Assembly: GCA_914767715.1 (NCBI GenBank)
Contig: OU612071.1
Span: forward strand, 12,571,493-12,635,492
From: Membranipora membranacea
Lineage: Eukaryota > Bryozoa > Gymnolaemata > Cheilostomatida > Membraniporidae
DNA length: 64,000 nt
Direction: 5' to 3'
In this document: positions 25,901 through 34,700 of the stretch, one piece after another
Position numbering within the stretch: position 1 is the stretch's first letter
Layout of the letters: each line of letters opens with the position of its first letter
The notes under the pieces: model-generated
What the model saw: only the letters and a program-made list of their open reading frames with translations
The model's database searches: none
Told to the model about the DNA's origin: nothing
Program-made: the position numbers and the translations under genes

Positions 25901-27520
25901 AGTACATCTCTTTCATAACTTACACAGTATATATATCACATTTAATCCAATTTGCCTGTATTCGGAGTCGCTCCTCCTCAAGCTACTTGCAGTTGAAAAT
26001 TAGAATGGGAGCAACCTGAATGGCAGACAAATTGCAGAAAGTGTGCTTGTGTTATATAATGTTGAACACAATTGACATCCCTTACTGAACTCTGGACCCA
26101 GACTATACAATATTCAGGGTACCATAAGGGCACGAGTGATGGCATATTATAGAGCGTGTAACCTGAGTATTCAACAATGTATTCCCAGGGTCGTAGTGTA
26201 TGAAACATTGTAGGGGGGCAAAATTCCATGAGGGTGTGGAGTAACACCAGATTGAGTATTGTAACCTCCTCCCGAGTCCCCAGTTCTTAGCCTCCAAAGC
26301 ATTGTAATGTTATAAAAATAGCAAATAGAAGTCCCAAATGAGCTGAGTCTGACATGGAATCTTTAAATATGGCATTTTCAGGCCACTCTAATCTAGGGGA
26401 TGCAAAGCGTACCTGCCTCCCCTAGAACTACGGGCCTGATTTCTATTGGATAAGGTATAATGACCTGTGAGTGACCCCAGCTGCAACTGTAAATTGCAGA
26501 GTAGTAACCTCTCAGACTCAGAGAAGAATGCGAACTGGAAGATTGAAAGTTACTCTAACCCTGATACCAAAGATTACCAGAAGGTGGGAGACGACCCCGA
26601 GTTTGATGTTTGGATGGGTGACGAAAAGGACGCAGGTTAGTCTTATTTACTTATTGAGGTTTTCTAAACGTTTATAATTAAAGTAAACTTAATATAACTT
26701 GTTGACCTCACATACATTAACATAGATATAGAAAAATGACTTGAGGAAAATAAATATGTGTATGGTGGTACATCCTACATGACACTCCTACCAGGATATG
26801 ATTGACATGATTTGATTATGCGATATCACTCAATATACAAAATTATGTAGAACTCATAGTTTTCAGCACATCCCAACCCAACATACCATAAAGAAATTTG
26901 TGTCGGAGAAACATGAGGTTACTGGACCAACACACAATTTGGACGATATTCTCACCTCAATTCTATGTGGTGTATAATCCTAACTAACTAATCCTAACAG
27001 AAATAAAATATGTAATGAATCTCATGACTACAGTTTACCATGCAAAATTTCAAGCTCTCTGTTCTCAACAAATCTCTGTTCTCTAGGAGGGGACAACTCT
27101 GATTTAGAACAGGACACAGAAAAGTGCCAGATTTTGTGTGTTTGCCAATCTTGTACCGATAATAATTAGCTGATAGCATCTTTGGCCTTGACCTTTGACC
27201 TTTGCTGACCCTTTAGTGATGGTTACAGTCTATTTGTAGGAGCAGTTAATGATGGTTACCACGAGGAGAATGAGTTAAACAAAGAGCACCACGCCTCGTT
27301 TAGTGAGCTCCCTGAAGCTCTCAAGTTTACGCAGGACCCTATTATAAAGTCAGCCCTCAACAAGAAACTAAGCGATTCATCCAATGAGATGAAAGATAAC
27401 AAGTCCTCATCCAATGGAATAGCTCATAACATTGCAGCAGCTGATGATATAACCAATAATACTCAAGCTCCAGCAGTAGGTGAAGACATAAAAGACAGTC
27501 TAGCTGATGTAAAGCTTTAG
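13853..27520 (+). CDS. Rhodopsin-class (class A) G-protein-coupled receptor, FMRFamide-receptor-like, 11 coding exons
   Basis: Seven-helix plasma-membrane receptor. Joined exons 13853-13973, 16741-16821, 19954-20167, 21310-21447, 22990-23128, 23953-24135, 24432-24530, 24968-25107, 25479-25617, 26500-26635 and 27240-27520 keep one frame through GT-AG introns and give 556 aa. The N-terminus (1-80) is Ser/Thr-rich with N-glycosylation sequons. TM1 (~83-105) carries the GN motif with N99, TM2 carries LALFD with D126, and TM3 ends in DRY (184-186) followed by CYPLKA. TM4 ends NIPRFFEY, TM6 contains FLICQIPD, and TM7 has NASANFIIY in place of NPxxY. The C-tail (~372-556) is long, polar and acidic. 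The DRY...CYPL and IYNIPRFFE signatures are those of FMRFamide-receptor-like GPCRs, so a neuropeptide ligand is inferred, not shown. No cysteine sits at position 3.25. Start chosen as the first ATG after a 5' acceptor at 13841-13844. It could be another peptide-receptor subfamily; the GPCR call itself is firm. Confidence 0.9.
14051..14225 (-). mobile_element. MITE family D, copy 1
   Basis: Inverted ends GTCTCTGATCG and GATCAGAGATATATATAC, with the internal family tag CGTCACACCGAATTC. In GPCR intron 1. Confidence 0.65.
14793..16322 (+). repeat. Dispersed ~1.5-kb repeat, copy 1 (GPCR intron 1)
   Basis: Matches the inner part of the foldback element at 57.28-58.57 kb nearly base for base, including a short Met-start ORF at 16110 and runs of GTGGAATGCCACTATCA. 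It holds about 220 bp (roughly 15477-15695) that the other copy lacks. Probably a transposon remnant; no protein domain recognised. Confidence 0.8.
14935..15013. repeat. Short foldback CCTGTCTTGA ... TCAAAGACAGG, copy 1
   Basis: Inverted ends GCCTGTCTTGATAAGCT and AGCTTGTCAAAGACAGGC around a poly-C run. Similar units at 15646-15722, 25314-25375 and 57416-57488. Confidence 0.6.
16645..16716 (+). repeat. 28-bp AT-rich tandem repeat
   Basis: Unit ATAATGATAATAATCAGTAT plus CATAATAT, about 2.5 copies, just upstream of GPCR exon 2. Confidence 0.85.
16741..16821 (+). CDS. GPCR coding exon 2 (glycosylated N-terminus)
   Basis: Acceptor TATATAGCAG ends at 16740 and donor GTAAAC starts at 16822. Phase 1 in and out. 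Adds 27 residues with the sequons NLS, NFT and NET, as expected for the outside of a receptor. Placed by frame and splice-site fit only. Confidence 0.7.
18362..18463 (-). mobile_element. MITE family A, copy 6 (half)
   Basis: Only the right half is present: GGCATGGAATATTCAATAAT ... AGGCCACTCT ... ATACGGGCCT. Confidence 0.65.
18924..19163 (+). mobile_element. MITE family A, copy 7
   Basis: Complete: CAGGCCCGTAGTTCTAGG ... CTACGGCCCTG. In GPCR intron 2. Confidence 0.8.
19954..20167 (+). CDS. GPCR coding exon 3 (TM1 and TM2)
   Basis: Contains GLIGNSLVI (TM1) and FLKFLALFDMM (TM2). The acceptor TTCTTGTAG ends at 19953. A second, homologous acceptor 69 nt upstream (exon start 19885) is in frame and open and would add 23 residues including two cysteines. 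Donor GTAAGT at 20168, phase 2. Confidence 0.88.
20438..20547. mobile_element. GC-rich near-perfect palindrome, hAT-type MITE
   Basis: Arms of ~50 bp (CRCAGCCAGCCCTT ... GGCGATCGCGGCCG ... GGCGGTCGTTA) fold on themselves. Flanked by the 8-bp direct repeat GAATTAAC (20430-20437 and 20548-20555), the length typical of hAT insertions. Lies in GPCR intron 3. Confidence 0.75.
21310..21447 (+). CDS. GPCR coding exon 4 (ECL1 and TM3)
   Basis: Acceptor TTTTACAG ends at 21309, donor GTGAGC at 21448, phase 2 in and out. Codes for TM3 up to Asp-Arg of the DRY motif; the Arg codon is split across the intron. Confidence 0.9.
21454..21659 (+). mobile_element. MITE family D, copy 2 (GPCR intron 4)
   Basis: TIRs ATGTATATCTCTGATCG and GATCAGAGATACACGTGTT, internal ATTTGGTGTGACGACCCGC. 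Confidence 0.75.
21978..22117 (+). repeat. Imperfect tandem repeat AATTATGATTTTCAACTTTA
   Basis: Six or seven copies with variable spacing, in GPCR intron 4. Confidence 0.85.
22990..23128 (+). CDS. GPCR coding exon 5 (ICL2 and TM4)
   Basis: Completes DRY and continues YMHVCYPLKAM, then TM4 and IYNIPRFFEYYK, the stretch most typical of FMRFamide-type receptors. Acceptor ATTTCAG, donor GTAAGG at 23129. Ends phase 0. Confidence 0.9.
23666..23874 (+). mobile_element. MITE family D, copy 3 (GPCR intron 5)
   Basis: CACTGATGACGTGATATAG ... CATGTATATCTCTGATCG, inverse CGATCAGAGATATACATG near the right end. Confidence 0.78.
23953..24135 (+). CDS. GPCR coding exon 6 (ECL2 and TM5)
   Basis: Sixty-one codons, phase 0 on both sides. 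ECL2 has one cysteine (IDACTGYF) and a sequon-bearing acidic stretch. TM5 runs through MVIMYVIPLGSLIFF, with the conserved proline. Donor GTACGT at 24136. Confidence 0.9.
24432..24530 (+). CDS. GPCR coding exon 7 (ICL3 and TM6)
   Basis: Thirty-three codons, phase 0. A basic ICL3 (KVQKLKGSDK) leads into TM6 SLIGVVSIFLICQ. Acceptor AATTTTTTAG, donor GTAATG. Confidence 0.88.
24968..25107 (+). CDS. GPCR coding exon 8 (ECL3 and TM7)
   Basis: Begins with IPDM, completing the CxxP feature of TM6, and ends TM7 with NASANFIIY, a variant of NPxxY. Acceptor TGTTTCAG, donor GTAAAT at 25108, phase 2. Confidence 0.9.
25314..25375. repeat. Short foldback CCTGTCTTGACAAGCTT, GPCR intron 8
   Basis: CCTGTCTTGACAAGCTTG and the inverse AACTTGTCAAGAC around a G-rich loop, the same family as at 14935. 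Confidence 0.6.
25479..25617 (+). CDS. GPCR coding exon 9 (start of cytoplasmic tail)
   Basis: Codes for a helix-8-like RRSLIDNVLPCLKRF followed by a Lys/Ser-rich tail. The CL pair could be a palmitoylation site (inference). Acceptor TATTTCAG, donor GTAAGT at 25618. Confidence 0.85.
25687..25893 (+). mobile_element. MITE family D, copy 4 (GPCR intron 9)
   Basis: CACTGATGACGTGATATACT ... CGATCAGAGATACCCCATG. Begins 70 bp after exon 9. Confidence 0.78.
26186..26438 (-). mobile_element. MITE family A, copy 8
   Basis: Complete: CAGGGTCGTAGT ... CTACGGGCCTG. Ends 61 bp before GPCR exon 10. Confidence 0.8.
26500..26635 (+). CDS. GPCR coding exon 10 (acidic tail)
   Basis: Acceptor AAATTGCAG ends at 26499 and the donor is GTTAGT at 26636. 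Phase 0 in, phase 1 out. Asp/Glu-rich and hydrophilic. A MITE copy ends 61 bp upstream of this exon. Confidence 0.72.
27240..27520 (+). CDS. GPCR coding exon 11 (tail and stop codon)
   Basis: Acceptor CTATTTGTAG ends at 27239. The frame stays open for 93 codons to TAG at 27518-27520. Polar tail with many Ser, Asn and Asp. Candidate poly(A) signals are ATTAAA near 28223 and AATAAA near 28393, which would give an ~0.9-kb 3' UTR running up to the opposing FMO gene. Confidence 0.8.
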
Positions 27521-28417
27521 AGAATCTCAGCCAGAGTTTTCAATCTCGACGACGTCGTGTTATCGACCTAAACTATTCTTTAAAATTTTCTCTCAGGCAT
27601 CCTTGACCATGGCTGTCAAAGAGTATACCAGTTTATTGATTAAGAAGCACTGAACATTCGATATTCTATAAAAACTATAAAAATTATCTATCAGTAGTTA
27701 GGAAACTTGTGCAATGATGGGGGGAGTTATGCCACCCAAGATATCTGGGATTTAAACAAAAACCCAAGCGTGATCGAGAAATTGAGATAGCCCCTTCCTT
27801 CTTTCTCAAGCATTTATGCCTTGAACTTTGCATTTAAAAAACCTTTCTTGAGAACATGTCAGGAGTAGGTGACATGTAATGACTCAGTGAAAGCTGCTTG
27901 TTTACCGTCATAGATTTAAGTTGCAATTTCTTGCTCCACAATTCTACATTCCCTGATAATTCACGCAGTGTCAAAGTTCGTGTTTTGACAATATTATGTA
28001 GCCATTTAATTCCTAATTGATTTTTTTCTTCGCTAAGACATGTTTTTTTCTTCTCTTCCTTTTCAAATGATATGACTGTGTCCCATTCACAGTAGCTGGT
28101 TAAACCAGTGAGACTCAAAGATGTCTACTTACTGCATTTTTTCAAACTTATTGTTAGCATAGGATGTCATACTGTTGTATAGTGTCAAAACGTTTTATTA
28201 TTATTGTCGCCGTTTTCCGTCCATTAAATGAAATATGTGAACATTATAATAGTGATAGTCAAAAAGTGTATCATATATCATGCTGGCTGGAAAAGTCAAC
28301 AGGAAAAAACACATTCAGCAGCTAAAACACTGCCTTAGTCTATTTTACAACTGATGGAAAATTATAACACTAATTATGCCTTTGATGTTTACGAATAAAT
28401 TGGCACTGTCTTTATAC

Positions 28418-28640
28418 AAAAAATTTTATTCAACCAAAATATCAAGGTATAATTTTCTGATGGAGGCAAAAATAAGATTGAACTTTTTCTAAAAATAACA
28501 ACCATATACAGCCTTATTCTTCCTCTTGTAAGGCGGTTTGCTGGTATACAATCTCAAAGTTATTATACAAAAATTCATCCAACCCAATACTAAGGTATAA
28601 ATCACAGTTTTATAAAAAAAAAGAAATTTCCACCAAGGAG
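28418..28640 (-). repeat. Tandem partial duplication of the FMO exon 8 end in its 3' UTR
   Basis: Read on the minus strand, 28553-28508 repeats the end of exon 8: FEIVY, then a diverged triplet, then ALQEEE and a stop (TAA in place of TGA). Flanking 3' UTR sequence (ATACCTT...TTTTTGTATAA) recurs once more around 28460-28420, so the unit was duplicated more than once. No good acceptor precedes the copy, so it is probably not a coding exon. Confidence 0.7.
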
Positions 28641-28651
28641 TTGTTCCCACC

Positions 28652-28756
28652 TCACTCTTCCTCTTGTAAGGCGGGATGCTCATACACAATCTCAAAGTTC
28701 TCGTCATCCACAGCCTTATAAATGGCATCTCTGAAATGGATGAGACTCTTATTCAC
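28652..28756 (-). CDS. FMO exon 8 (C-terminus)
   Basis: Thirty-four codons plus TGA, ending NFEIVYEHPALQEEE. Acceptor TTATCTGTAG. A partial copy of this exon end lies just downstream at ~28495-28580. A minus-strand AATAAA at 28430-28425 is a candidate poly(A) signal. Confidence 0.82.
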   Translation of the reverse strand: MNKSLIHFRDAIYKAVDDENFEIVYEHPALQEEE

Positions 28757-31700
28757 CTACAGATAAGGTAAAACAAAACATGTAACACCAACTACATCAA
28801 TACACTCCCAATCCACAAACGGGTGCAAACCATCGACAGCTTGTACACCCCATACATAGAACGGCATCGTTAGGGAGCAGATTGTTTTACAAATATTTCT
28901 GATTAAGAGTATTTAGTTTTACATGACCTGACCAGCAAATAATTTGCGTTGATTGTTAAAATGTTGGTTAAAATCCCAATGGTTAGTCACTCACCACATC
29001 GTGGCGGTGAAATAGTGTGCCTTAAGGGCTAGGCTGCAATGTCTGCGCCAACTTGCTCTCAGTTTGTAGGCAGGTCGGAGCACACCTGGGGGTCCAACAA
29101 CTCCCAGTAGTCAGTGGACTTCAGTGGGATTCGAACCCACGTCCTTCAACACTTTCATGCTGAAGGACCGGTGCTCTAACCACAGAGCCACCTCCTACTC
29201 CTATCATTAACTACAGCATAAATTTTTTTTTATCTTTTCCATAATGGTAATCCACCTATAGTGAGTCCATTTTTTCACCTCATTTGCCTCGTACTCTGAT
29301 CAGTTTCAAATGAAGTTAATAATCAGTGTTAGAGTTTAGTGGGAACTGGCAGGAAAGGAGTTCCCACATAGAAATATTTAGGGGGAACTCTTAGAACACA
29401 GTTCCCACTAAATTCTGTGCTTAAAACAGTGTAAAAATGTTTCTTTTCTTCACCAGATTTGAATCATATTATCAATCATACTATTAATCGGACTCATTTT
29501 CTGCATAAATGTTAAAAAATTACCTGCATTGCATTTGAAAAAAGTCCACTTAGACCGTTGTTAATAACATACCTTTCGGAACCAGTGATTGGACATTTTC
29601 TCAGCGACTGCTGGTACGGGTCTGTTAGTCCGGCTCTGGTTGGCGAGTATAGTATGATACTCCCACTGGTACTCCTGTATGTAGTGAAACTGTTTAGGTC
29701 TTTTATTCTCGTCGACGACGAGACGCTGATACAGCTCTCTGTACTCATCCTCCATCTCCTGCAAAGAAACAAGTTAAAAAATTTAATAAAAAATTGAAAA
29801 TCTTTTATCACTGTTTACTTGTGTACTGACTGACTCATGGAAAGACAAGCTGACAAGCTGGAAAGACAGCTAAACCTACTACAAGGGGTCCCAGCAATGG
29901 GCCATGTAAGGCCAATAACCCTAACACGTACGCTGTGTTTCATAGGGTGGCAATGGTGGATTGGAATGTGCTGTGGGATGAGAGAACACAACTCCGAGTA
30001 GTGAATAGCGGGCTATCTAAATGCCAGGCGATTAGTGCCGCAGGAGTTGTGGGTTCGAGTCCCATTGGGGGAGCTTTCATTGTTGATTGTTCCAGCCCCC
30101 AGCACCCTCGGGTGTATACCTCTCCTTGCGATTTAAAAAAATTGACAAAATTGCTAGTGAGGCTGAAAAATTTAATTCTCTTATTTATGTTGTTCAGATT
30201 ATACGTTAGAACCTTGCAAGCTCAATTCAGGCACTGCAATTCTACTTGATTTGTTCAGGTATTATTTTGGAGAAAGGAGCAATGACATACACCCTTGGTA
30301 AAAAGGGGTATACTTTTTCTTGGACGAGCAGCATGTAGTGGCATATTGTTTGCTAACATACATTTTAATCAATCTCATTAGATTATAAACTCCTGTGTCA
30401 GCTAATGAAAACTGCTGCTAGCCAATGTATAGTTGCCCGGAACCCAGCTACACAAAACTTTAAAGTATGACCTTTGAAAATGGAATTGCTATTGCAGATA
30501 ATTTTAATATTCAACGATTAGGTGTTGTAGCATTCACCTCAATGAACAAATAAATTTGAATAAATTAAACTTCAGCTTGGATGTAACTTGACATCCAAGG
30601 CGGGTTAGAGAGTAGGTTCTATGGATCCAGAACATTTCTGATCAAAGGCAGTAATCACAGTATAGACACTCTAGTCAATTTTACAGTCAAGGTGAATACT
30701 GCAAAACGCAAAAAATGTTTATCCAAGATGGTGCCAAGAAATTTTTAATGTATCGAATTTTAATTTTTACTAGAGCTCGCCAACTGTTTTATATAATTCC
30801 CCAGGGTATTTCAATAGTGGAATACAAATAAATCTGTAAATCGGTCTACGCACCTGTTTTGAGACTGGTGGTATCTTTTCAGTGATGAAGGCGACAGCTA
30901 GCTCGGCCTGAATACCGAATAGCTTATTACCGGCGGCCATCTTGTTGAGACCGATGAAGTAGAGAGACGGGCAGTCGATACTTATCATCATCCTGTACAG
31001 TCTGGTGATATGCTCATCAACAACCTGTGGTCTGCATCTCTCATTTATAAACGACAAGTTAAACCTGTAATACAAATAAATTAAGCTAAATAAATTATTT
31101 TTTCCTGCCCCTTGAATTGTCTGCTCTTTTCTATTGCAGATCAAGCTTTAGGTCAGGTCAAATCATGGACTTAATATTCTATATTAAGTCTATGGGTTAA
31201 ACCTGTAATACAGATTGAAGAAAGACATGGTGATTGTTTACTCTTTGCCAACACAGGTTTAGCCTTATTCCTGACACAGCCATGTAATTGATGGCAAAGG
31301 CTAATTGAGGCTATATTGTAGCATCCTCTCTCTACCATTGCTAAACAGAACACTTTAAGTGCAGATATGGTTAATCTATTCTCAAAATAAAGACATGGCA
31401 CATGTCTGTAGTCCTATAACTGGCGAGGGAGGGTAAGGGTTTAGGGAAACCTGTCGTTGCAGGCCTTGTTGGTTGGCTCCATTCTTTATATAACAAAGCT
31501 AATCAAGGTAGGCTATGGTTAATGGAGGATTAAGCACTATCAGAAAAACCAAATGCTTATAAACATTTGATCCCATAATCTTACCTCATTTACTATCAGA
31601 GCAAAATAAAATATTAACTTTTTTTTGATTAAGTTATACAAAAAAATACAAGATAGGTCAAGGACAGATAACTCACCTGTACCCTGTAGCTAGTATGATC

Positions 31701-34700
31701 ATATCAGCCTGTATAACCGAGCCGTCCTTTAGTATGATGTCATCACCGTCTATTCTCTCTATACCGAGCCTCTCCTCGACGTTCAGAGGGAGTCGCATTG
31801 TCACTCGGTCTAAGTTATGGCTCAGGTATATCTGTGCAATAGATACGGAAAAAACAAAGGTAGATTTATAGCAGTGTAACCAGTCAGCCTGTGCAGGCTG
31901 TCGGTGTCGGGGTTGAGGGACACCCACCCACCCCCAAAATCATGCCAGGCTTGTTTCTAGTACTATTGATTTTGGAACTTCCTCTGTTAGTGTAGACTTT
32001 AGCTGGAAAGCTGGTAATGTTTTTCACTATCGTGACCATCAATTCGATGTTGACAATTGTGAGAGTGATCTACATGCCCAATAGCCAACCTAAGTTCTAC
32101 CTTATTACAAAGGTAGATAGATATGTACCTGTATTATCCAGTTGTACTGATTTTGAATTGAAAGGTATTTGTTTGGATTGAACTGTGGAAGATCAACTCG
32201 GGTAAAATAATAGGAATAGGAGGTGAACACGTTATCTATTACCGAACTCTTTTCGTTATTTGTACACATTTAAGAAAACTTCGAAAAATAAATAAATAAT
32301 TTAATTGAAAAAAAATTAATTTCATGAATGAATTAATAAGTAAACTTACATGTTTGGCTGATTTGCTGATATCCAGTGAGATATCCTTACCGGAAACAGC
32401 CCCTCCGAGTATACACACAGTCTTATCTGTGTACTGAGTCGGGTTCTGATGGTACGTACTGTGCATTACCTCCCCTGTATAGGTCTTAATACCTTCTAAC
32501 TCCGGTATATACGGTAATGTCTCATGTCTACAATGTCCAATACATTTTAATAAAAATTAAGGGAATTTAGAAAAAAGGAGGCTGCTTTTAGGTTCAGAAT
32601 ATACAGCAGTATACAGCAGGTAGTTATTCAGATGCTTTGCCACCTCCACAACTATATATGGTAGCGTTTTATGTCTATAACATCAAGCTGCGCATTATTA
32701 TCAATTTTAGTCATTTTAGCAATTTATTTTAGCAATTTTTAGTAACTCCTTGCTCAATGTAACCACTCCTTTACAATGATATTTGTCCAGTTGCAAACAA
32801 CAATTTTGACCAGTTAAAACAATCATTTTCTACCTAACTGGAAAACTGAGAGATGTAGAGGTAGAACATACATAGTAAAATGAGGCAACCGAAAATCTAT
32901 GATCTACACATATATTAAAATTGCTGTCAAACATGCGCGGATTGATAAAATACATTGTTGACTAGACTGACCCATTGCAGACCATGACAGCGTCGAACTG
33001 ATGACTTGACATGATGCCGGAGTCCTCGTTGATGACGGTAACATTCCACCTTTCTATACCAAGTTCTGTCATGTATGGGTCTACATCTACTACCCTGTGT
33101 CTGAACTGTAACATCATATCATTGATTACATATATGAAATTATTTTTAAAAGTACGCATTCGTTGAACAGGTTTTACATAGTACTCAAATGAATGAGAAG
33201 AAATTAGCACATAAAGATGTTAATGCGTAATTGATGTGAATAATTCGAAATTTTAACGAAATTATAATTAAGGTCATCAATAAGAAAATTGCAAAAACAG
33301 GCAACACAAAAGGGACCAGTCAACTACTAGAAATTTAATGGTAAATGCTAGAGTCATTTGAGATTGCAAAACTGAAGACATTAAAGCACATGTAACAATG
33401 GGTTTGATCTTAGATTATAGTCTGAGATGCTAAAAACCTTTGTGGGCGAGCAACTCATAATCCAGGCCAACTATTTGGAAAACATTCCGCTATTGGAATT
33501 GGAGAAGACTGCCAATAAAAGTGTTAAAAGAAAAAAATGGATTTAAATAGATCTAAGTTTAAGTAGGGTAGGGTTATCCCGAATGCAGGTCAATTGGACC
33601 AAACTAGATCTAAGTATAAGTAGCTAACCTAGATCAAGTTTGCTCCAAGTTGCCGCCCAATTGGATTCAAATAGATATTCATATAAGAAAGGAGTTACAG
33701 AGTCCTTGATATAAGTAACTTACCCGTATATATTGATGCATGTTATAGTGGCGAGCAAAGTTATTCAGATATTCCAGTATAACAGAGTGATGTATGTATG
33801 AATCTGTGATGTGCTCTGGGAACGAGAAACCTGTGTAACTTAATAACTCCTTGGGGATGTTACTCCTGCAATCATAAATATTATATCATATCATATTATG
33901 TATTATAATTATTTAATGTTTTTATTAATATTATTATTTGTCATAAAATTATGTTTTGTTTGCATATATTCAACTAAGGTTTGCATGTATATAATTCATG
34001 AACCATAGGGACTATTCAAGATTATCCCACAATGCACAAGATGAGCTTTCAATGTTTGATAATATCCCACAATGCATTTCAGGAAAGCTAGGTAGAGGCA
34101 GGTATAAAAATAATTCAATTCTTAAGTTGCATTGTGGGAATTGCTCTGAGTTTGCATCAAATACAGCAAAAGATTATCATTAGTGGAAAGAGAATTGAGC
34201 ATCTCGGCCATCATAAATATAAATAAATATTTCTTCTTTATTTATTTATTCCATATTTATTTATTTTTGTTGTATCTTGGCACACTCAGAAAAACATCAT
34301 TTTAATGATGAAGACTTAATACAAACTTTCAACTTTAAACTTTAAAAAAAAAATCAAAAAAGCAATTAATGCTAACTAATTTTAATTTAATCTCTGACAA
34401 GGCTGCTTGTCATGATAGGCTAACAAAACATGATAATGAAAATTAAACCTGCAAAAAATATAACATGATTGATTGGGTTTTGTGCTAATAGTTTCCTTCA
34501 CTCAGAATTAGTGGCTCTATGACATGAGTTGAAATTTCAAATAATGCCTTTTTTTCTGTGAACCATATTTTAGCCCAAAAAATATATGCAGACAAAGTTT
34601 CAGTTCTAGAAACCTGCTGCGATTTTGATGGATGTACAGAATGTTTTGTTGCTGTAGAGAAAATTTCATGTTTGATGCCAAGACATGCCTTGATAGATTA

